From Paracoccus aeridis (GTDB taxonomy: Bacteria > Pseudomonadota > Alphaproteobacteria > Rhodobacterales > Rhodobacteraceae): a stretch of 64,000 bases of DNA. Every line of letters begins with the position of its first letter. The first letter of the stretch is position 1. The notes below the pieces were generated by a model, which saw only the letters and a program-made list of their open reading frames with translations, ran no database searches and had not been told where the DNA came from. The stretch is from assembly GCF_004923205.2 (NCBI RefSeq), contig NZ_SELD02000006.1:1-64000 (forward strand). The letters are read 5' to 3'. The translations under genes were made by a program, and so were the position numbers. This document shows, in pieces, positions 56,877 to 64,000 of the stretch.

Positions 56877-57674
56877 TCAATCTTGCGCGGGGTGTCCGCT
56901 GGCCGTCTTGTCCTGCCGCGGCTTGCCGGTCCCGGACCATGTCAGCTGCCGCAGAATCCCGTGGAAGATCTGCACGTCGCCGCGGGTGAGCCCCATGCGC
57001 GACCACAGGTTGCGGACCGTGAGCCGCATCGCCGGCGCCTTGTCGGGCGGGAAGAAGAACCGCGCCTCGGTCAGCCGCTCCTCCCAGTGGTCGGCGAGCC
57101 TTTCCACTTCCAGCCGGGTCGCCGGCGCCTCGCCGCCGGGCGTGCGGATACGGGGCGCGGGCTCTGCCGGAAGGCTGTCACGGCCCCATTCATAGCCCAT
57201 CAGCAGCACGGCCTGGGCAAGGTTGAGGGACGGGAAGTCCGGGTTCACCGGCACCGTGACGATGGCGTTCGCCCGCGCCACGTCGTCGTTTTCCAGCCCC
57301 GCGCGCTCCGGCCCGAAGATCAGCGCCACGCGGCGGCCCTCTGCCGTCATGGCGCGCGCCGCGTCCATCGCGGTCGCGGGGGTGTGCACGGGCTTCGTCA
57401 GCTCGCGCCCTCGCGCCGTGGTGGCAAAGGCGAAATCCACGTCTGCCATGGCGTCGGCCAGGGTCGGGAAGACACGGGCGCGGTCCAGCACCTGTCCGGC
57501 CGCGCCCGAGGCCATGGCGACCGCCCGCGGGTTGGGCCAGCCGTCGCGCGGATCGACCAGCCGCATGTCGGTCAGGCCGAAGTTCAGCATCGCACGCGCG
57601 GCCGCGCCGATGTTCTCGCCCATCTGCGGACGGACAAGGACGACGGCGGGCTGCGCCTGTCCGGCCGTCGCCAT
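56877..57674 (-). CDS. trmJ: SpoU-family tRNA/rRNA 2'-O-methyltransferase, TrmJ-like
   Basis: A 265-residue SPOUT methyltransferase. Motif 1 is VRPQMGENIGAAARAMLNFG, motif 2 LIFGPERAGLENDD, and motif 3 VNPDFPSLNLAQAVLLMGYE, the deep-knot SAM site. TrmJ methylates the ribose at position 32 of several tRNAs; sequence does not rule out other TrmH-type RNA targets. The start overlaps the stop of lysS by one base. Confidence 0.9.
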   Translation of the reverse strand: MATAGQAQPAVVLVRPQMGENIGAAARAMLNFGLTDMRLVDPRDGWPNPRAVAMASGAAGQVLDRARVFPTLADAMADVDFAFATTARGRELTKPVHTPATAMDAARAMTAEGRRVALIFGPERAGLENDDVARANAIVTVPVNPDFPSLNLAQAVLLMGYEWGRDSLPAEPAPRIRTPGGEAPATRLEVERLADHWEERLTEARFFFPPDKAPAMRLTVRNLWSRMGLTRGDVQIFHGILRQLTWSGTGKPRQDKTASGHPAQD

Positions 57675-59257
57675 CAGGCCGCCGCCAGCTCGCCCGCGAG
57701 CGCGCGCTCGATCAGGGCGCGGGTCTCGTCGACGCCGTAAAGCGCGATGAAGCCGCCGAAGCGCGGGCCCTGGTCGGCGCCCAGCAGCACCTGGTAGAGC
57801 GCCTGGAACCAGTCGCGCAGGGGCTCGAACCCGTGCTCGGTCCCGACCGCGAAGACCATCGTCTGCAGCGCCTCGGCGTCCGCAGGCTGGTCCCACGCGG
57901 CAAGCCGCCCTGCGAGATCCTGAAGCGCCGCCTGCTCCTTGTCCGTCGGCGCTCGAAACTGTCGAGAAGGCGCGACGAAGTCGTTGAAGTACTTCACCGC
58001 GAAGCCGGCAGCGGCATCCAGATCGGGGTGCGTTTCAGGGCTCGCGTCGGGCGCGTAGCGGCGGATGAAGCCCCACAGCGCGTCCTTGTCCTTTGCCCCA
58101 GCGACCGAGGCGAGGTTCAGCAGCATCTGGAACGGGACCACCATGTTCGACGCAGGCACATCGCCGCCGTGGATGTGCCACACCGGGTTGTTCAGCTGCT
58201 GGTCCGGCGACTGGCCGGGGAAGGCGCGGAGCTGCTGGTGGTATTCGTCCACCGCCTTCGGGATCACGTCGAAATGCATCCGCTTCGCCGTCTTGGGCTT
58301 CTGGTACATGAAGTACGACAGGCTCTCGGTCGCCGCGTAGGTCAGCCATTCGTCGATGGAAAGGCCGTTACCCTTTGACTTGCTGATCTTCTGTCCGTGC
58401 TCGTCCAGGAACAGCTCGTAGGTGAAATGTTCCGGCGGGCGGCCGCCCAGCGCCGCGCAGATGCCATCGTAGATCGGCGTGTTGGTGGAATGGTCCTTGC
58501 CGTACATCTCGAAGTCGACGTCCAGCGCGGCCCAGCGGGCGCCGAAGTCGGGCTTCCACTGCAGCTTCACGTTGCCGCCCGTGACCGGCACCGTCCATTC
58601 GCGGCCGTCCTCGTCGTCGAAGGTGATCTCGCCGTTCGCGGCGTCCACGTTCCGGATCGGAACGTACAGCACCCGGCCGGTTTCGGGATGGATCGGCAGG
58701 AAGCAGGAATAGGTCTGCTGGCGTTCCTCGCGCAGGGACGCGAGCATGATCTCCATGATCGCGTCGTAGCGTTCGGCGGCGCGCAGCAGCGTCTCGTCGA
58801 ACCGGCCCGAGCGGTAGAACTCGGTCGCGCTGATGAACTCGTACTCGAAGCCGAAGGTGTCGAGAAAGCGGCGCAGCATGGCGTTGTTGTGATCGCCGAA
58901 GCTCGGGTATTCGCCGAACGGGTCGGGCACGCTGGTCAGCGGCTTCTGCAGGTTCTCGCGCAGCATGCCGGCCTGCGGCACGTTGTCCGGCACCTTCCGC
59001 ATCCCGTCGAGGTCGTCGGAAAAACAGAACAGGCGCGTGGGGATATCGCTGACAAGCTCGAAGGCGCGTCGGATCATCGTGGTCCGCGCAACTTCGCCGA
59101 ACGTGCCGATATGCGGCAGGCCCGAGGGGCCGTAGCCGGTCTCGAACAGGACGTAGCCCTTTTCGGGGTCCTTCTTCTCGTAGCGCTTGAGCACCCGGCG
59201 CGCTTCTTCGAAGGGCCAGGCCTTGGAATTCATCGCGGCATCGCGCAGGGTGGTCAT
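57674..59257 (-). CDS. lysS: Lysyl-tRNA synthetase, class I
   Basis: A 527-residue class I LysRS, the type found in archaea and alphaproteobacteria rather than the class II enzyme. The HIGH motif is [17 protein letters not shown] and the KMSKS motif is [11 protein letters not shown]; the alpha-helix-cage domain follows. GGAGAAA lies six bases before ATG 59257. It heads the run lysS-trmJ-ctaA-M32 peptidase. Confidence 0.95.
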   Translation of the reverse strand: MTTLRDAAMNSKAWPFEEARRVLKRYEKKDPEKGYVLFETGYGPSGLPHIGTFGEVARTTMIRRAFELVSDIPTRLFCFSDDLDGMRKVPDNVPQAGMLRENLQKPLTSVPDPFGEYPSFGDHNNAMLRRFLDTFGFEYEFISATEFYRSGRFDETLLRAAERYDAIMEIMLASLREERQQTYSCFLPIHPETGRVLYVPIRNVDAANGEITFDDEDGREWTVPVTGGNVKLQWKPDFGARWAALDVDFEMYGKDHSTNTPIYDGICAALGGRPPEHFTYELFLDEHGQKISKSKGNGLSIDEWLTYAATESLSYFMYQKPKTAKRMHFDVIPKAVDEYHQQLRAFPGQSPDQQLNNPVWHIHGGDVPASNMVVPFQMLLNLASVAGAKDKDALWGFIRRYAPDASPETHPDLDAAAGFAVKYFNDFVAPSRQFRAPTDKEQAALQDLAGRLAAWDQPADAEALQTMVFAVGTEHGFEPLRDWFQALYQVLLGADQGPRFGGFIALYGVDETRALIERALAGELAAA

Positions 59258-59332
59258 CGGCTTTCTCCGTTCGTTCGGCGTTTGCCGTATCGGCGCCCGC
59301 GCGCCACGTCAACAAGACCCGGATTCCATCAC

Positions 59333-59755
59333 ATGACGATCGATCTGCCTTCGTTTTCCGCCTGCGACGCTCTGGTTGCCGTCATGGTCGCTGTGTCCGC
59401 CTCGGACGAGACGATGCGGACGTCCGAACTGCTGGCGATCGAGCGGATGGTGGACCACACGCCGGTATTCGCATCCTACGATGCAGGCCGCATCCGCGCG
59501 GTGGCGCACACGGTGTTCTCGCTGTTCGAGGAGGAGGACGGGCTCGACGCCCTGTTCGGCCTGATCCGCGCGGCGGTGCCCGAACGGCTGTTCGACACCG
59601 CCTACGCGCTCGCCTGCGACGTGGCGGCGGCCGACGGGCGGCTGGGCGAAGGCGAATGGCAGATGCTGTCCGAGATCCGCGAGCAGCTGGAGATCGACCG
59701 CCTGCACGCCGCGGCGATCGAGCTGTCGGCGGTCACCCGTCATCGCGTGATCTGA
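59333..59755 (+). CDS. TerB-like (tellurite resistance TerB family) small protein
   Basis: A 140-residue acidic all-helical protein with the TerB-type segments LVAVMVAVSASDETMRTSELLAIE and ACDVAAADGRLGEGEWQMLSEI in two halves. TerB domains bind metal and are found in stress proteins; a role in tellurite resistance is not implied. ATG 59333 has no clear ribosome site. It is divergent from lysS over 75 bp. Confidence 0.8.
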   Translation: MTIDLPSFSACDALVAVMVAVSASDETMRTSELLAIERMVDHTPVFASYDAGRIRAVAHTVFSLFEEEDGLDALFGLIRAAVPERLFDTAYALACDVAAADGRLGEGEWQMLSEIREQLEIDRLHAAAIELSAVTRHRVI

Positions 59756-59891
59756 CGTAGAATCCGGATACGCTTTCGGGTCTACCCTCTTGAGTCGAAG
59801 TCATAATCTGTGGTGACGTGGCGCTGCGGCTCGGTCGCAAGCCGCTCGAACCGTTCGATCAGGTCGCGCTGCAGCCGTTTCGACCGGACGG

Positions 59892-61244
59892 TCAGGACAG
59901 GACGCCGTCCGGCAGGTCCGCGCCCGCCGTGGCCGCCAGGCGCCCTTCGTCCGCGGTGAGGATCGCAAAGGTGATCCCGTCCGCGGCGTAACCCGCGATG
60001 TTCGATACGAAGTTCAGCGTCCCCGTCTTCGCGCGCACGCCAGCCCCGCGCGATTCCGCCCCCAGCGCCTCGCGCAGCGGATCGGGCTTCATGATCCCGT
60101 CCAGCGCCGCGACGGCCGCCGGTGCCGCAAGAACCCGGGCGAGCGTCAGCGGGCTGATACGGCTTTCCGGCGACAGGCCGGAGTGGTCCGCGAAGTGGAA
60201 CTCGCCCGGTGTTCCGCGCCCGCGCAGCCAACCGGCCATGGCCGCGGCCGACGCCGCCTGGTCATCCGCCCCGCTGGCCGCGAGCCCCACCGCCTCGGCG
60301 GTGAGGTTGGTCGAGTAGTGCAGCATGTCGCGCAGGATCTCGCGCAGCGGCGGGCTGTCGTTCCGCGCGATCTCGGCGCCTGTCGGCGCGTCGTGGCCGA
60401 TCTCCGCCGCGGGCAGCACCAGACCGCCGGCGCGGCAGAGCGTCTGGAAAACGTCGCCCGCGTAAAGCTCGGGCCGGCGCACGGGCAGCCACCAGCTGCC
60501 GGATTTCCCCATGCCGCGCGCGGCAATGGTCCAGTTCTCGGTCGCGCGGTCCCCGTCATAGGCAAAGAGCGGCGCGCCCCTGTCGGCCACCGCGACCCGG
60601 ATGCTGTAGGCGCGCGGCGCCACGTCCTCGCCCCGCGCGGTCAGCGACAGCTGCGTGCCGCGCCAGCCGAGGTGGACGCGGTTGAAGTTCAGCATGATCC
60701 CGGACAGCGACGGGTTGTAGGCGAGGTGGTCGGCCTGCGGCGGCGCGATTTCGTTCACGCGGGGCAGCGCGCCGCCCCAGACGAGGAAGCGGGCGACGGG
60801 CCTTCCCGCCAACGCCGCGGACACGTCGGCCGCGAGCCGCGCCAGCGCGTCGCTGTCGAGCACCGGATCGCCCCCGCCGGCCAGCACCAGCGTGTCGCCG
60901 TCCAGCAGCACGCGTGTCGCGAAGCGGTGCGCGGGGCCAAGGCGATCCAGCGCATAAAGCGCGGTCACCGTCTTCAGCGTGCTGGCGGGCGGCACGCCCG
61001 CGTCGGCGTCGCGCGCGTCCAGCACGGTGCCGTCGGGCCGAAGCGCGGCAAAGCCGACCTGCGCATCCAGCCGCGCCGCCCCAATCAGCTGCGCGGCCGA
61101 GGGCGGCGGCCTTCGCGCGGGCGGCGTCGAGGTCAGCGGCGCCAGCGCCACGCCCGCGACCTGCGCGAGCGCGCCCGTGCCACCCAGCGCGGCAAGGCCC
61201 CCGGCGCAGGCGGTCCCCAGGAAGCGGCGTCGGTTCAGCGTCAT
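59892..61244 (-). CDS. dacB: D-alanyl-D-alanine carboxypeptidase/endopeptidase (PBP4, S13)
   Basis: A 450-residue periplasmic penicillin-binding protein. A twin-arginine signal (NRRRFLGTACAGGLAALGG) begins the protein. The catalytic motifs are STLK (S-x-x-K) near residue 95, YSTN (S-x-N) near residue 310 and KTG in RAKTGTLNF near residue 415. It trims or cleaves peptidoglycan cross-links. GAGGAGAA precedes ATG 61244, which overlaps the upstream gene's stop by four bases. Confidence 0.93.
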   Translation of the reverse strand: MTLNRRRFLGTACAGGLAALGGTGALAQVAGVALAPLTSTPPARRPPPSAAQLIGAARLDAQVGFAALRPDGTVLDARDADAGVPPASTLKTVTALYALDRLGPAHRFATRVLLDGDTLVLAGGGDPVLDSDALARLAADVSAALAGRPVARFLVWGGALPRVNEIAPPQADHLAYNPSLSGIMLNFNRVHLGWRGTQLSLTARGEDVAPRAYSIRVAVADRGAPLFAYDGDRATENWTIAARGMGKSGSWWLPVRRPELYAGDVFQTLCRAGGLVLPAAEIGHDAPTGAEIARNDSPPLREILRDMLHYSTNLTAEAVGLAASGADDQAASAAAMAGWLRGRGTPGEFHFADHSGLSPESRISPLTLARVLAAPAAVAALDGIMKPDPLREALGAESRGAGVRAKTGTLNFVSNIAGYAADGITFAILTADEGRLAATAGADLPDGVLS

Positions 61245-63349
61245 CGCGTTCTCCTCAGGCGGCCGCCTTCCAGCAACCATGCCGCGATTGCAAGCCCCGC
61301 GATCAGGGCGAGCCACGCCCAGTCGGGCAGCAGCGGCCGGCGCGACAGGCCCGACACCTGCGCGGCGTCCCGCGGCGTGATCGCGATCCAGTCGCCGACG
61401 ACGCCGCGCCCGTGGGCCGATCGCGCGCTGCGCGCGGTCCGCACGTCGGGGATGCCGTCCGAGAGGTTCAGCACCGCGCCGCCGGTCGCCGCCGCCAGCG
61501 GCGCGAGGGCCGCGTCCGACGCCACCGTCTGCTCGAATTCCCGCGGGGCGGCGGGGCCGATCGCGACGAGGCGGGTCAGATCGCCGTCGGCCAGCGTGTA
61601 AAGACCCGGCGCGGGGGCCTGCCAGGTGGCGGTGAAGCGGCCCGGCCCCTGCGGCTCCAGCGGCAGGTCGCGCGCGGCGCCGTCGGGGCCGGTGATGCGG
61701 ACCGGGCCGGCAGTTTCCTGCATCGTGCGGCGGGTCACCGTCAGCGACAGGTCGCGCGTGACGGAAGCGAGCAGCGCCTCCTCCTCCAGCTCGGGTTCCT
61801 TCATCGACCAATGCGCGACGCGGCGCAGGAGTTCGAGCTGCGGCCCGCCGCCCTCGAAGCCGCGCCCCCACAGCCACACCTGGTCCGAAGCGAGCATCGC
61901 CACCCGCCCCTCGCCCACGCGGTTCAGGACCAGCAGGGGCGCGTCGTCGTCCCCCGCCGTCATCACCACTTCGGTGCCGGGCTCGGGGATGATCTCGCCC
62001 CGCTGCAACCAGCGGCCCCAGGTCGGCTCGGCATCCGCCGTGGCGGGCGCGCCCGGTAGACCCGCGGTGACAGGGTGGCGGCGGCCCGCCTCGGTGAGGT
62101 CCGGCCTGAACGCCTCCTCGACGATGCGGCCGGTGGGGCGCGCGGGCAGGATCGCGCCGAGGGGCGAGAGGTTCAGGCTTTCCACGCTCGCGATCTCCGG
62201 GCCGGAGGAGACCAGCAGCGCGCCCCCTTCCTCGACGTAGCGGCGGATGTTCTCGTAATATTGCGGCGGCAGGATGCCGCGGACGCGGTAGCGGTCGAAG
62301 ATGATCAGGTCGAAATCGGCGATCCGCTGCTCGAACAGCTCCTGCGTGGGAAAGGCGATCAGCGCCATCTCGTCCACCGGCACCCCATCCGACTTGTCCG
62401 GCGGACGCAGGATGGTGAAGTGGATCAGGTCGACGTTCGCATCCGATTTCAGCAGGTTGCGCCAGGTTCTTTCGCCGGGATGAGGCTCTCCCGACACCAG
62501 AAGCACCCGCAGCCGGTCGCGCACGCCCTCGATCTGGATCGCGGCCGCGTCGTTGCGGTCGGTCAGCTGCGCAGGCCCCTGGTCGGGCGGGTCGAGGCGC
62601 AGCGACACGACGTTCTGCCCGGCATGGGCGATCTCGACCGGCAGGTCCAGCGGGACGCCGGGGGGCAGCGCGATCACCTGCTCGGCCTCGCCGTCGAGGC
62701 GGACGCGCAGGGTGGCCGCGCGGCCGGCCATCCCCGCCGGCACCGCGCCCTGGTCCTGCACCGACAGACGGATGGTCGCGGTCTCGCCGACAAGACCGAA
62801 GGCGGGCGCCTCGTCCACCACGAGCCGCCGGTCCCAATCGTCCGGCGCGCCGGTCAAAAGGACGTGGACCGGCGCGGGCGCCGTTTTCGGGATCATGGGG
62901 GTGTCGTGCGCCTGCCCGTCGGTCACGGCGATGATGCCTGCAACCCGCGCCTCGGGTTCGGCGGCGAGCGCGCGCGTCATGGCGGTGCCGAGCTGCGTTC
63001 CCTCGGGATCGTCGCCCACCGTCACGCGGCGCAGGTCGACGTCGGGCAGAGCGGATAGCCGCGCCGTCAGCTGCGCCACGGCCGCGTCCACCTGCGCCGC
63101 CCGGCCCGGCAGCGTCTGGCTGGCGGTGCGGTCGTCGATCAGGATCACGATGTCCGACAGGCCCTGCCGCACCCCCCGTTCCAGCACGGGCCCGGCAAGC
63201 GCGGCGGCCGCGGCGAGGCCGGCCAAGCCGCGCAGCGCCCAGCCCGGCAACCCGCGCCACAGCGCCCAGGCCGCAGCCAGCAGCGCCACGGCGGCGATGG
63301 CGGCGACAGCGGCCCAGGGCAGCGCGGGATCGAAGCGCAGGCCGGTCAC
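61241..63349 (-). CDS. Large membrane protein with vWA/glutamine-amidotransferase-like periplasmic domain
   Basis: A 702-residue protein with membrane segments at about residues 12-30, 38-55 and 675-693 and a periplasmic domain between. It contains a von Willebrand-like stretch (DIVILIDDRTASQTL onward), then a class I glutamine-amidotransferase-like fold (FDLIIFDRYRVRGILPPQYYENI) without a catalytic cysteine visible. In Rhodobacterales it sits with MoxR, DUF58 and DUF4159 proteins, an ATPase/vWA system of unclear role. The start overlaps the DUF4159 gene's stop by four bases. Confidence 0.85.
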   Translation of the reverse strand: MTGLRFDPALPWAAVAAIAAVALLAAAWALWRGLPGWALRGLAGLAAAAALAGPVLERGVRQGLSDIVILIDDRTASQTLPGRAAQVDAAVAQLTARLSALPDVDLRRVTVGDDPEGTQLGTAMTRALAAEPEARVAGIIAVTDGQAHDTPMIPKTAPAPVHVLLTGAPDDWDRRLVVDEAPAFGLVGETATIRLSVQDQGAVPAGMAGRAATLRVRLDGEAEQVIALPPGVPLDLPVEIAHAGQNVVSLRLDPPDQGPAQLTDRNDAAAIQIEGVRDRLRVLLVSGEPHPGERTWRNLLKSDANVDLIHFTILRPPDKSDGVPVDEMALIAFPTQELFEQRIADFDLIIFDRYRVRGILPPQYYENIRRYVEEGGALLVSSGPEIASVESLNLSPLGAILPARPTGRIVEEAFRPDLTEAGRRHPVTAGLPGAPATADAEPTWGRWLQRGEIIPEPGTEVVMTAGDDDAPLLVLNRVGEGRVAMLASDQVWLWGRGFEGGGPQLELLRRVAHWSMKEPELEEEALLASVTRDLSLTVTRRTMQETAGPVRITGPDGAARDLPLEPQGPGRFTATWQAPAPGLYTLADGDLTRLVAIGPAAPREFEQTVASDAALAPLAAATGGAVLNLSDGIPDVRTARSARSAHGRGVVGDWIAITPRDAAQVSGLSRRPLLPDWAWLALIAGLAIAAWLLEGGRLRRTR

Positions 63350-64000
63350 GGACGATCACCGGAAAGCGGTTCGTCGAAAAGCGCCTCGGGCAACGCGCCT
63401 GAGAAGGGGTCCGCGAACGCGCCCCCCGGCGAGCCGGCGTCGGTCCGGCCAAGACGTTCGAGCAGCGCGGGAACGTGCACCTGATCGGATTTGTAATTGC
63501 CCGTAAGCACATACATGACAAGGTTGATCCCGAATCTCAGCGCCAGCTCGCGCTGCCGCTCGCCGTCCAGCCCGCGCCCGATCTGGTGCGTGGGCAGGCC
63601 GCGGTCGTCGATGGCCCATGCCTCGGCCCAGTCATTCGCGCCGATCAGCACCGGCGACACGCCGTCGTTGAGGTTGCGGAAGCCCGCGGCGGGTGGCCCT
63701 TCGGAACTGGCGGCCGACGCCTCGGCCCACAGCGGGTTGCCCTGCCAGCGGCCGGGAAAATCGTCGAGCAGGTAGAAGCTGCGGGTCAGGACGTGGTCGT
63801 CGGGGACCGGCGCCAGCGGCGGGATGTCGAGCGGCGCGGCGAGGCGCTGCAGGTCGGACTGCGCCCCCGGCAGCCCGGCCGAGGCGATGTCGCCGTCGCG
63901 CGTGTCGAACAGGATCATGCCGCCCGACTGCAGGAACCGGTTCAGCCGGACGTAGGCTGCGGGCGACGGCGCGGGCTGGCCGGACGTCACCGGCCAGTAG
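63346..64000 (-). CDS. DUF4159 domain protein (5' end outside window)
   Basis: The last 218 codons of a protein whose start lies beyond the window; the frame is open to the edge (residues YWPVT precede SGQPAPS). The visible part is the DUF4159 domain, a GATase1-like fold, with GMILFDTRDGD, LTRSFYLLDDFPGRWQGN and LRFGINLVMYVLTGNYKSDQ. Full-length family members also carry an N-terminal BatA-type membrane region. It is cotranscribed with the following vWA/GATase-like gene. Confidence 0.88.
   Translation of the reverse strand, partial: YWPVTSGQPAPSPAAYVRLNRFLQSGGMILFDTRDGDIASAGLPGAQSDLQRLAAPLDIPPLAPVPDDHVLTRSFYLLDDFPGRWQGNPLWAEASAASSEGPPAAGFRNLNDGVSPVLIGANDWAEAWAIDDRGLPTHQIGRGLDGERQRELALRFGINLVMYVLTGNYKSDQVHVPALLERLGRTDAGSPGGAFADPFSGALPEALFDEPLSGDRP

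Noticed and set aside
59782..59890. A short coding-like stretch downstream of dacB on the minus strand (RLQRDLIERFERLATEP).
   Set aside because: It has no start codon or ribosome site of its own and overlaps the dacB frame; not supported as a gene.
1..64000. CRISPR arrays, intact insertion sequences, prophage or attachment sites.
   Set aside because: No regularly spaced repeats, transposase, integrase or phage proteins were seen in any frame.

Overview
The window is about 64 kb of very GC-rich bacterial chromosome. Gene order and protein types point to an alphaproteobacterium of the Rhodobacterales/Rhodobacteraceae (Rhodobacter/Paracoccus-like). The main pointers are a sulfate-assimilation operon in the order cysG, DUF2849, cysI, cysH/DUF934, ferredoxin-NADP reductase; comEC next to gltX and gltA; argS followed by a membrane-anchored Ala/Pro-rich protein; a class I lysyl-tRNA synthetase; and heme A synthase. 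Nothing marks a plasmid or prophage. I saw no tRNA, rRNA, CRISPR array, intact insertion sequence or origin.

Layout. 1-2.7 kb: end of a probable SPOR-type protein and argS (minus). 2.9-4.7 kb: a cytoplasmic CpdB-type nucleotidase. 5.2-16.1 kb: a surface-glycan locus with five enzymes (a GT2-GT4 fusion, a GT4, a pyruvyl transferase, a GT2/GT92-like transferase and a convergent sulfotransferase) and three beta-rich proteins I do not recognise. Its centre, 12.8-15.4 kb, is clearly poorer in GC. 16.2-21.5 kb: a tetR-adaptor-RND pump operon with a probable operator inside the tetR promoter. 21.6-27.2 kb: the assimilatory sulfate operon, with cysH fused in frame to a DUF934 module.

27.8-35.3 kb: a DctB/DctD-like two-component pair followed by a tripartite tricarboxylate transporter, with one substrate-binding protein gene before tctBA and a second after it. 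A perfect palindrome between dctD and the first tctC is a candidate activator site. 35.4-37.8 kb: a DoxX gene and a glyoxalase/dioxygenase gene, divergent from a LysR regulator across a good LysR box, resembling Bacillus catDE. 37.9-44.4 kb: a second glycan locus (epimerase, two sulfotransferase-fold proteins, a large GT4-RgpF protein, a small unknown).

44.5-64 kb: mainly housekeeping genes: miaB, a class III aminotransferase, comEC, gltX, gltA, an ArsR/SRPBCC pair, an atypical short-chain dehydrogenase, an M32 carboxypeptidase, ctaA, trmJ, lysS, a TerB-like protein, dacB, a large von Willebrand/GATase-like membrane protein and the end of a DUF4159 protein.

The most interesting material is the two glycan loci with their unassigned proteins, the CysH-DUF934 fusion, the catDE-like operon under a LysR regulator, and the Dct-type control apparently placed on a Tct transporter. 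All calls come from reading the sequence; no database search was run.
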